Shown in pieces: positions 56,501 through 64,000 of a stretch of DNA of 64,000 nucleotides; the first letter of the stretch is position 1; each line of letters opens with the position of its first letter. This DNA comes from Symbiodinium natans. Its lineage: Eukaryota; Sar; Dinophyceae; Suessiales; Symbiodiniaceae. The translations under genes and the position numbers were made by a program. Below the pieces are notes generated by a model, which ran no database searches, was not told the origin of the DNA, and saw only the letters and a list, made by a program, of their open reading frames with translations. The stretch is from contig CAJNDS010002358.1 of NCBI GenBank assembly GCA_905221605.1, positions 62,001-126,000 of the forward strand, read 5' to 3'.

Positions 56501-59500
56501 CACCAGGTCTCGCTGTGCGTGAAGCTGATTTTCCAGAAACTGGATTTGGTCCTCAACAAAAGCAGGAGGGTGCGCAGTGCTATGGGCTATGGGTATGGCT
56601 GCGTCCCATCACAAATTGGGTCTTCATAGTCGAGTGCCGGCTATGTGGAGGCCTGCAAGCGCGAAAGTTCCACCTCTTTGTCTTCGAGCTGGTAGCATTT
56701 GTTTCTCACCTTGCCAAACCGAAACACTGCCGTAGACAGAACATGAACCATCGCCGCCAGACTGCCTCACTTCGAAACTTCTCCGCATTGGCAACCTGAT
56801 AGCTTGCGGCTGTTTTGTGTGCAGGAGTGCAGAAGTGCAGAAGTGCAGAGGAGCCAGTCGGCACAAGCAGGAGCAGGAGCCGAACCTGCTCTTGGAGCTG
56901 AGCTTTAAGTGCCTCAAGCTCGCAAGCCACAAGCAGTCTTGAGGTGCACAAGCTGGAAAAGAGGCCAGATAGTCAGATAGTCAGTGAAGCCATGGGGGCA
57001 GGCGCCGCTGGTTCTAGTGAACACTGGAGAAATACGGTGCTAGATGCAAAGGCGGAAACTTTTGACAATATGATAGGAAGAAGGATTCAGCAAACACAGC
57101 TGGGCATCATTGTCTTGATGCTGTGCGGATTTGAGACGACCCGGCAAGCCTTGAACATGTTTTGAGTGTCGGGAATCTCTGGTTTAAGCGGAGCTGTTGA
57201 CCGATGTCAGCTCAGCCCGGATTCTGAGACTCTGGCTCGGGCGTCCCGTTGGTATTCGCGCACCTCCAGAAGCGTCAGCCGCACGTGACTATCACTACGA
57301 GTATACCATGTTAGAGTTACTTGGCATGTGCGCCGCCAGTTGCCTGTGTTTCGGCATGAGCGCGGCTGGTGCGCTCTGCTCGTACCGAGGCTCGTGCATC
57401 CTGCGCGTGTACAACAGAAAGTAGCATGCATTCGTTTGCTGATGGCAGCAGTTTTTTTACCGCTGTGAAGGAATTCCTACTAAGCTTTCCCCCACCGTAC
57501 TCCTCGCAACGGTGCTCAGCATCAGCCACCTCCTCCTTGATGGCACGATTGTTATCCTGGGCCTCGCATGCTCTTAATGAGTGAAGCGCTATACTCAACT
57601 TCATCCTTCTAAAACCCTACGCCTCTCTAGCAATGTGGCCAGCATGATTGTAATGTGTCTTTGCTGCAGGGGTGGAGGCCGTGCCTGTTCCAGTTCTCCT
57701 TTCAGCGCCTGCCAGAAACCGGTCGGCACGGATTGTTCGGGACAACGTCACTCAAGAAAGCTACTGGTGCGAGCTTGGCCTCAAGGTTCTTTGCTACTCT
57801 GCTTTCTTCTTGCTGCACTCGTCGAACCTGCAGTGAATTGAAGAAAGGATGATTTTACCCTTGATCCAGTGATCTGCAGATTGCAGGTGCCTCCCGCGCG
57901 AGTCTCTCAGCCTGATCGAATCAGCGACAATGACCCTGTCGACATGCTCTCAAGTTGCTACGAGCTTGTGCCTTTTCCTTGGATGCTGCGCTTTCAGCTG
58001 CGCTCTTTTGCAGATCCACCTCGTCAAGTACTCGTATATTGTGCTCGAAGTTGATACTAGTTGAGCTTCAAGTTTCATTTGCACACATGTCACAGCGACT
58101 GCAATGATGACTTTCGGACGCACGAGGCGACTTTCGAATCTACCCATTCTGATCGTTTCCTGGCCAGAAACATCTAGCCTCTGCGGGAAAGATTTTAATT
58201 TATGACTTGATGAGAATGATGAGGCATCAGATTACTTCGGCTGGGGGATGATGGGTTGGCGTGTGGGGAGGGCGGGGGAAGATGCAGGGACAGGATAACA
58301 AGGAGGGCGGGGGCAGAGCTTGCCATGGAAAGTGGCTTGGGCATACTGGTGATGAAGCTGTACAGTTTGCCCACCCCAAGATGAGCGTAAATGTGGCAGT
58401 TCCCAAAAAAAATAGGCGATCTGCTCAATGCAGAAAACTTTCAAACTCCAGCCTGCAAACGGTCCACCTCGCGCTTCCAGTCATCAGAGACCGTCACCTC
58501 CAGACAAGTGACGCTGCCAGACACGACAGCAGACCTTTTATATATAATATGTACAATATAAGATAGAATATCCGCCGAGGCCTCGGGCCGGAGGTGTATA
58601 GGTTGTCAGAACCCCCCTCCAAATCCTCCCCACACCCAAACCATTTTTCGGGCCCTTTTTTTGCCTCCCCCCTAGGAAACCGGGGTCCGCAAGCGGACGG
58701 TTCGCCAGGACCAGAGGGAGTTGAAGCCCTCCCCCCCCCACCCCCCCGCCCCCCCAACCCCCCCCCAAACCCCCCCAACCCCCCCCCCCCCCCCCCCCCC
58801 CCACTCCCCCCCCCCTACCCCCGCCCCTCTACCCCCCGTGAGCACGGCCGGGGATGCATTACACGAGAGCCGAAGAGTCTGAGCTTCTAAAACTCCCTCC
58901 TCCCCCTTCCCCCCTTCCCGCCCCACCCCCCCCCTACGATCAATCCAAGCCGAACGGTCTCTTGAACCCTAAACCAAAAAAAAACCTAAACCCCAAAGCG
59001 TGAACCTTGAGCCCTAAGCCCTCAATCCTAAACTAACCCTCAACCCTGAACCCCAAACCATAAACCATAAACCCGGAACCCTAAACCCTAAACCCTAAAC
59101 CCAACCCTTATTGCTTGGGGTCCAGCGACTTGGGCGCTGCGGAATCACCATGCTCACGCGGATGCGCTGGGCCGGGCTGAGACGGGTCGCGTAGCGTTAA
59201 AATTATATCTATATATGATATAGCATACGTTTGCTGGAGACCAGAACGCCTTGGCTGCTTCCACACTGGAGATCTCCCGAGCAGCTGCTCTGGCCTTGGT
59301 CAGCGGGCATAGCGGACAATGGTAACTTAGTTTGACGAAGATGATCCGGCGGCCTGCAGGGCCTTCAGTGCAGTATGACAGGTTTCGTCGTCTTCTTTTC
59401 GTGCAGATGTTTGTCCACGAAAAATGAGATATAAACGTGTCATGAAGAACAGAGGAAATCCTTCAAAGCAGTAAGGCTAGCAAGCATTCGAGATGGGGCT

Positions 59501-60391
59501 AAGCGGCTAAGGGTGAATCAGTTAGGGAACGGAAATACGGCGATCAGACAGTTTTTAAGAAATTTCAGTGATTCTGAGGCCTTTCAAAAGCCTCCCCTGC
59601 ACGATGTATCTTGGTGTTTGTCCCCAATGCCTCCCAAAGCCTGCCTAACATGCTTTCTCAATATGAATGATGCTGTCGTTGTTGACAAGCACGTTCATTA
59701 TTTGGGAATGCTTTAGCATGCTACGCACTACCCTGCATCATTCAGCTTGTTGTTCATGCGATGGGAGAACGCAACAATTGATTTCGGCAAAAGAATGTGT
59801 GAGCTTTGCCCCGCCGGCGAGTATCGCAGCGATTACAATCTTGTCACAGGCTGGGCTGCAGCGGAGGTAAAGGGGGATGCTAGAAGATGTGCCCAACCAA
59901 GGGCGGTCAGATGCTACTAGTATAGGTCACAATGCCCTTACAAGCTGTCAGCCCTGCAGTGCGGGTAGTAGTAGGATGGAGTGTTCGCAGGCTCGGAGGC
60001 TGGGGCCTCAGGTCTGCGGCCTGGGGCAACGCCACATCTAACAAACTCACAAATACGACCGCACCCTTCCACAAACGTTCAACAAGCATCGCAGCCACGT
60101 TCAGCAAACACGGCAGACTTCGACAAACACAGAGGCAAACCCTTCTGATCAGCCGCATGACTGATATATCACGCTCAGACCGATGGCTAATTCAGAGCTA
60201 GAAACAGCCTCAGGCAAAAGACAGCTTCAGCAAGCGACAAAGCTAGATATTACCACCCGCGCGACGCGAGTATCACTGTCCGACCATAGCGCACTCAACA
60301 AACAGCGAAGCTATTTCTATGTCTATACAAAAAACCTAAATAAGTGTATGTACAAGAAAAACAAATAAATAATCTAATTACATCTAACTAC

Positions 60392-60423
<32 letters not shown>

Positions 60424-62140
60424 TTTTTATTTATTTGAACCACCAACCCCCGACCCGAGTATCGCTGCACGACACGGTTAGTATTTCAACTTTTTAACAG
60501 TAAAAACGGCAAGTAAACAGCGCAGGGAGCAAACGAGCAAACGACGAAGCCAGAAGTGATCAGCCGCATGAACGAATATTGCAGCCAAAGGCTGCTACTA
60601 AACAGCAAGGTTCTAAGAGTCACATTCAGCGAGCGCCGAAGCCACATTCAGCACGCGACGAAGCCAATGACACCAACCGAGCGACCCGTGTGTCACTGTC
60701 CGACCCGGTCAGTAAGTTCAACCTTAGAAACTACCATTGCTGTCCTTCGCTGATTATGTTCGCCTCAATGCTCTTCGGCATTTGCGAATATGAGTAAGAG
60801 TGGTACAATAGCAAGCCTTCTGGAAATTTGGGTTCATAGACCTGTCTTGGGCCAAAGACTGCTGACGCGAGCTACCACTAACACGGCCCAAGGAAGCAAG
60901 ACCCAAGAGTTAAGATTCCCAGAAAAGTTACGAGGCGAATCTTGATTTCCTGATCTGGGCCGCTTTTGACATGTGTCATGGCACCTTTGCATCCATGCGC
61001 TATGATGTGCCACGCATGCTATGCATCTTCATTGACATGCATTCGCAATAAGCTTGCGGCCTCGGCATGGCGTATCTCCGCCCTGGAGCGCTCGAGCTCG
61101 CTGGTGCAAGATCTGACCTCGAGGGTTTCGCGGTTGCTTCTCCAACATCATAGGTCAGTTGTACTGTTGCAGAGACTAGCGGATAGTGGCAGCTTGACAA
61201 GTCATGCCTGATGGGTTCTTGCGGGCTTGCCTCGGAGTGCAACTGCTCCACTTCAGATGCCTTGGCCCGCAGCTGCGCCTTCGCCAGGTCAGAAAGGCTG
61301 TCGCACGTCTTGAATCCGGCGGGTGCTTGTGCATTTTCAGCACTAAATTTCACAGTAAACATGCAAAGTCTTCAAAGTCCTTGAGGTCTGAAATGACGAA
61401 ACCATTGTCGTCGAGCCGCAGCTGCCTGACATGACGATACATCTGAGAAATTCTGTTCACAACAGTGCACCCCCCATCTTCACAGTGCACCCCAATCTTG
61501 CACAGTGGAGTGCATCCCATGGAGACCCTGGCAAAGACCATCCGGCCTCTTGGATCAGTTTCCCACATATCTCTTGTTGATTCTATTGATGCAGAATGAT
61601 GCCGCCATGTCCAGACATGGTACTTCAAGCCTATCCCGCACAACGGCCCGGCCTCTCTTCCAGGCGAACTTCAGATATCTTGGCCTGTAGCTCCTGCAAG
61701 CCCAAGCAGAGCTTATGTAACAACTTTTCAGATTGTCACCTAGGCCCTGCCTCCACTTCTTTGCTGTGTCGGTTGCAAGCATGCGCCAAATCCTGAGCAT
61801 AAGAAAGCCTGTGGGCTAGGCTAAGCTCGGCTGGTCTGGGCAAACCAACACAAGAACTGTGCCCGAACTTTTTCACTAAGTCGTGGCAAGATCTTTGGCC
61901 AGCTGAAAGAGCGGATTTCAACTCCATCTCTGCGCACGGTGAACTGGGATCCGGCAACATGTCGCTTCCAGCAAGATCAGGAGTGGTTCTGGAGATCAGT
62001 CTCTTGCAGATCCAAGCCTTTGACTCCAGCTCTGAGACAATATGCTTCTGATGGCACATCCACGCCACAGTGCGTAAGTCACGCTTAGCTGCTTAGCTTC
62101 AGATCGCCTGATCATGTCTGAGAAATGCTTGCCCTGGCGG
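50552..62140 (-). CDS. Large minus-strand gene (or genes) of many short, mostly coiled-coil exons
   Basis: Going 5' to 3' on the minus strand I can read segments at 62.14-62.02 (SDMIRRSEAKQLSVTYALWR), 62.07-61.75, 61.69-61.64, 61.60-61.35, 61.33-61.23, 61.14-61.03, 58.51-58.44, 58.06-57.92, 57.74-57.66, 57.60-57.47, 56.95-56.82, 56.56-56.47, 56.15-56.04, 55.24-55.13, 54.26-53.98, 53.16-52.84, 52.92-52.74, 52.74-52.53, 51.81-51.55, 51.47-51.22, 51.16-50.89 and 50.67-50.55 kb. Most are 50-150 bases, rich in E, Q, K, A, R and L with heptad spacing, and several follow good acceptors. The last reads VYAIGQVECPSCNNLEAGII to a TGA at 50552. They may be one long coiled-coil protein (cytoskeletal or basal-body-type) or several genes; the number of genes and exact joins are inference. 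Confidence 0.45.
51148..51253. mobile_element. Inverted-repeat element, family A (best copy)
   Basis: TTGGGATGTTCCCTCATATA, CTAACAGTCCTTA on the left; TAACGACTGTTAGTATAAGG, GGAACATCCCAA on the right; arms pair over about 33 bases. Lies between two minus-strand coding segments, i.e. in a probable intron. Confidence 0.8.
51915..52010. mobile_element. Inverted-repeat element, family D
   Basis: GGTTTCCGAGATTAGGGG on the left, CCCCTATTTCGTAAACC on the right. The same sequence, in the same orientation, recurs at 54.99 kb. Confidence 0.65.
52243..53158 (-). CDS. Exon cluster of the coiled-coil gene
   Basis: Overlapping minus-strand frames: 53158-52841 (FLHTKRRQLASQIWATDLCR, HHERRRLQAEHLTVEKW), 52922-52740 (SMASGRKRRFGGTLWSSEQA, VKDLKHTKGSDINGSKTRAI) and 52743-52243 (GVLDAEQHRAQVLLQQARAA, LDDRAAALQRRAIHKV). 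The last is strongly coiled-coil. Joins between them must be by splicing because the frames differ. Confidence 0.4.
54994..55092. mobile_element. Inverted-repeat element, family D
   Basis: GGTTTACGAGATTAGGGGCA start, then ATCCTACTCTTTAGGGGTCT, aligned along its length with the 51.9 kb copy; right arm decayed (ATCATACACCCCC). Confidence 0.6.
55129..55244 (-). CDS. Exon: LLAQGLGDLEVEEQDATLSP
   Basis: Directly follows CTTGCAG on the minus strand (acceptor at 55245-55246). Continues CDVVSSVPARFWHL to a TGA at 55129-55131; either terminal or spliced earlier. Confidence 0.4.
56040..56154 (-). CDS. Exon: EWETQAQKVAALASAVLSEH
   Basis: Starts exactly after TGTATTGCAG on the minus strand; helical, with heptad-like spacing, continuing VARQLVKDGPMDITGIG. 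Confidence 0.5.
56474..56562 (-). CDS. Exon: FVEDQIQFLENQLHAQRDLV
   Basis: Clear coiled-coil heptads (V..QI.FL..QL..Q.DL) on the minus strand, open to a TGA at 56474-56476. Confidence 0.5.
57470..58055 (-). CDS. Three coiled-coil exons
   Basis: 57921-58055 (INFEHNIRVLDEVDLQKSAA, ESAASKEKAQARSNLRACRQ), about 57661-57740 (WQALKGELEQARPPPLQ) and about 57470-57600 (LRACEAQDNNRAIKEEVADA, EHRCEEYGGG), all minus strand, all high in E, Q, K, A and R. Different frames, hence separate exons. Confidence 0.5.
58441..58510 (-). CDS. Exon: VSDDWKREVDRLQ
   Basis: Short minus-strand segment reading EVTVSDDWKREVDRLQAGV to a TGA at 58441-58443; likely spliced after LQ (CAG). Confidence 0.4.
58600..59110. repeat. 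Poly-C tracts and a small CCCTAAA cluster
   Basis: C-runs at 58728-58825 and 58921-58933 give artefactual Gly- and Pro-rich frames. At 58960-59105 decayed CCCTAAA units appear, the main telomere-like cluster on the right side of the gap. Confidence 0.85.
59930..60780. repeat. Locally repeated AGC/CGACAAAGC-type sequence
   Basis: Strings TTCAGCAAGCGACAAAGC, TTCAGCACGCGACGAAGC, TTCAGCGAGCGCCGAAGC and the pair TGATCAGCCGCATGA (60146 and 60557), plus GTATCACTGTCCGACC and GTGTCACTGTCCGACC, recur through this block. (TA)n at 60390-60425. No convincing gene. Confidence 0.6.
61030..61693 (-). CDS. Four exons of the coiled-coil gene
   Basis: 61645-61693 (GAGCTACAG after GGGCTTGCAG; ELQAKISEVRLEERPG), 61350-61600 (VVNRISQMYRHVRQLRLDDN, GFVISDLKDFEDFACLL), 61230-61330 (SLSDLAKAQLRAKASEVEQL) and 61030-61140 (ETLEVRSCTSELERSRAEIR, HAEAASLLRMHV). 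All minus strand; the outer three are coiled-coil-like. Confidence 0.5.
61748..62068 (-). CDS. Coding-like exon near the 5' end of the coiled-coil gene
   Basis: Minus strand reads HIVSELESKAWICKRLISRT, CAEMELKSALSAGQRSCHDL and LAHRLSYAQDLAHACNRHSK. Ends near GTGGAGGCAG. Lies 140 bases downstream of the stop of the DUF4116 gene. Confidence 0.45.
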
Positions 62141-62206
62141 CGGGTAGCTTGTCAAGCAATGCGTGGCTGACAGTCCCACTTCTGTAGGTCACAATTGATC
62201 TCGCTT

Positions 62207-64000
62207 CTAGGTCTCATCCACCACGGCCAGTGCTATTTCCTGATCAGCCCTCAGATCTGGATCCACGAAACGGAAAGCATCTCCATTGCGCCACACTGCA
62301 GCCAGGACAAACTGTCGATCTGCTCGCAGCTCAGCAGCCGCAAACTCGAAGGCGGCTCCGTTTTGACGCACCGCCCGGAGGACGATTTCATTGTCTCTCT
62401 GCAGCCGCGCCGAGGCATATTTCAAAGCCAGGCCTGATTGCTGCACTGCCATCTCCATCAGCTCCTTGTTGTCTCGAAGGCGGGCTCCCAGATATTGTAG
62501 TGCTCTCCAATTCTGCTGTATGGCCGCCATGCCGATATCGTAGTCATCAACAACACTTGGCTGGGCATACCGAAGCGCTTTCCAAGTCTTCCGCACAGCG
62601 GCCAGCATCACATCGTGATCGCCTTGCAGGCCCGGAGCTGCATACTCCATTGCCAAGCCATCTTGCTCCACTGCAGAAAGGACGAGCTTCTTGTCGCTGC
62701 GGAGGTTCTGTGAAACGAATTTCAAGGCCTCCCAACTCTGGCCCACTGCCTCCAACACCAGCTGCCTGTCAGATCGGAGCTCTGCTGGGGCATGCTGGAG
62801 CATCCGCCAGTTTTTGCGCACCTGTTCTGCAAAGCCCAGACCTTTCTGTAACTTTTGCACCATATCTAAGTCCAGAGTGTTGCAAGACGCCAACAAACTG
62901 CTCAAGGTCTCGAAATCGAAAAGTTCCCTGTCGCCGCAGAACAGCTTTTGGACAGATGGATGGATTCCTGTCCGAGTATCCAACTTGTTCTTCACGTCGC
63001 CAACTGTCGCCGACACCGGAACCAAGAACCTCTCCCGCTCATCACTGCCGTTCACTCGAACCCGAATTTGTAAGCCAGACGGGGGAGTCTCTGAAGGCTT
63101 GCGTGATCGAGGAGACGCATTTCGAGGATGGCCCTGATGTGCTGGTGGAGAAATGAAGGGCGCATCATCACTGTTTGCCTGGTCACCATTTTGGCGATAA
63201 AGACCACGCTTGCGATAATGGTCCTCTCTCTCCGGGTCTTTGTTGGCTTGCGCCGTCTTCTTTTCTGCCTTTTCTGTTTGGGCAGCGGGCTTCTCAGGGC
63301 ACCCACTTGTGCCACTGTTGTTGCTCTTCTTGCTCCTCTGTTTGGCGGCAGCCTCTTTAAACTTTCGGAGCTCCTCTTCTGCCTGTCGTGCTCGGCTTTC
63401 GGCATTTCGTCTTCGCTTGTCCTCTTCCTCCTTCTCTTGCCTCTTTTTCGCCTCTCGCTGTTCTCGCTCTTGCTCTTCACGATGCTTGCGCTGCCGCTCT
63501 TCTTGGCTTCTCTGTCGCCTCTGCCGCTCCTCACGGGCCGCTCGTGCGCGCTCCTCTTCTTGGCTTTTCTGGCTGGCCTCTCGTTGCAGACTTGCTTCGT
63601 GTGCTTCCCACCTACCTTGAACTATCAAAAAGAGTCTCTGGCATTTGGCTCTCAGTCGCTCTGGCTGCTTGTCCGGATGCAGCTCGAGCTGCAATTTGCG
63701 CAAACGCCCCTTCCGAGCGCCTGGAGCCAGCTGGTCAATCTCCCGTAGTTCTTGCTGCAATCTTGCCATGCGGTTGGAGAGCCACCGGTCGTCTTCCTGG
63801 TCCTCGCGCTTTTGAAGTTCATCTCGAAACCGCTGCTGCTGTCTCTCCCAGTCCTTCCACTTGCTCTTCTCATCAGTCGGCTCGTCCGCCTCTGTTTGAC
63901 CAGTGTAGGCAGTGTAAGGCGCAGCATTCTCGGACCTGAGATTGGGCTTTGCGTAGCCCGCAGAGCCCGTCTCCGACTGCCCCTCCGAGTAGTGCCGGAT
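62207..64000 (-). CDS. J-domain-like, ubiquitin-like, DUF4116-repeat protein (5' end beyond the window)
   Basis: Minus strand; stop TAG at 62207-62209. An ATG at 63769 exists but the frame stays open to base 64000 (reads GQTEADEPTDEKSKWKDWER upstream), so the start lies outside. In order: WERQQQRF-type helix; a degenerate J-like segment with HPDK (KLQLELHPDKQPERL, HPD at residues 31-33 from that ATG); a long Glu/Arg/Lys/Gln coiled coil; a linker; a ubiquitin-like beta-grasp (LQIRVRVNGSDERERFLVPV, VQKLFCGDRELFDFETLSSL); then eight 25-residue DUF4116 repeats (e.g. WEALKFVSQNLRSDKKLVLS, WRALQYLGARLRDNKELMEM). Single exon throughout. Function unknown; the ubiquitin-like and J-like parts hint at protein quality control, which is inference. 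Confidence 0.85.
   Translation of the reverse strand: MRHYSEGQSETGSAGYAKPNLRSENAAPYTAYTGQTEADEPTDEKSKWKDWERQQQRFRDELQKREDQEDDRWLSNRMARLQQELREIDQLAPGARKGRLRKLQLELHPDKQPERLRAKCQRLFLIVQGRWEAHEASLQREASQKSQEEERARAAREERQRRQRSQEERQRKHREEQEREQREAKKRQEKEEEDKRRRNAESRARQAEEELRKFKEAAAKQRSKKSNNSGTSGCPEKPAAQTEKAEKKTAQANKDPEREDHYRKRGLYRQNGDQANSDDAPFISPPAHQGHPRNASPRSRKPSETPPSGLQIRVRVNGSDERERFLVPVSATVGDVKNKLDTRTGIHPSVQKLFCGDRELFDFETLSSLLASCNTLDLDMVQKLQKGLGFAEQVRKNWRMLQHAPAELRSDRQLVLEAVGQSWEALKFVSQNLRSDKKLVLSAVEQDGLAMEYAAPGLQGDHDVMLAAVRKTWKALRYAQPSVVDDYDIGMAAIQQNWRALQYLGARLRDNKELMEMAVQQSGLALKYASARLQRDNEIVLRAVRQNGAAFEFAAAELRADRQFVLAAVWRNGDAFRFVDPDLRADQEIALAVVDET

Noticed and set aside
58494-58926. Gly-rich and Pro-rich frames
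   Set aside because: Arise from poly-C tracts; no conserved motif.
62230-63156. Plus-strand frame of 308 codons
   Set aside because: Antisense of the DUF4116 repeats, which are regular 25-residue units on the minus strand.
63128-63748. Plus-strand Leu-rich frame of 206 codons resembling a membrane protein
   Set aside because: It is the complement of the Glu/Arg/Lys coiled coil of the minus-strand DUF4116 protein.

Overview
This window looks like nuclear DNA of a dinoflagellate, most likely a symbiodiniacean. The evidence is: pervasive interstitial TTTAGGG/CCCTAAA repeats (the telomere type reported for dinoflagellates); genes split into small exons whose introns start with GT, GC or GA and end in AG; long same-strand gene runs; and domain sets common in these genomes (BTB, SBBP repeats, pentapeptide repeats, DUF4116, CCCH fingers, intron-split C5 DNA methyltransferases). 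I saw no bacterial operons, tRNA or rRNA genes, CRISPR array or spliced-leader sequence. All functions are read from sequence motifs; no search was run.

Left part (1-43.4 kb): every confidently recognised gene is on the + strand. 1-0.93 kb is an unrecognised open frame cut by the window edge. 1.2-3.07 kb is the C-terminal part of a cytosine-5 DNA methyltransferase in two exons joined across a GA-AG intron. 4.3-8.0 kb holds short exons of a BTB/BACK protein in an ocean of telomere-like repeats. 10.4-22.3 kb holds a string of short exons of Ala/Gly/Pro/Ser/Tyr/Met-rich, then Lys-rich, character. 26.5-28.0 kb is an ankyrin-like/BTB gene. 29.7-31.96 kb is a pentapeptide-repeat membrane protein with one 96-base intron. 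38.1-43.4 kb is a long surface-protein gene: SBBP beta-propeller blades, a Thr/Ser mucin-like stalk, a GPS-like autoproteolysis motif, a membrane helix and a basic tail.

Right part (44.5-64 kb, after a 100-base assembly gap): every recognisable coding segment is on the - strand and telomere-like repeats are almost absent. It contains the C-terminal end of a non-LTR retrotransposon (44.8-45.1 kb), a CCCH zinc-finger gene with a duplicated motif pair (47.2-49.0 kb), a long series of short, often coiled-coil exons (50.5-62.1 kb), and a J-like/ubiquitin-like/DUF4116 protein (62.2-64 kb, cut by the edge).

The most notable signal is in the left part. Many exon-like islands are followed directly by GTTTAGGG, so that the GT splice donor is part of the telomere-type repeat, and preceded by CCCTAAA arrays leading into the AG acceptor. 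Such introns have complementary ends and could fold as hairpins. The window also carries at least four families of about 60-150-base inverted-repeat elements, some in two to six copies, one of them inside an intron of the SBBP gene.
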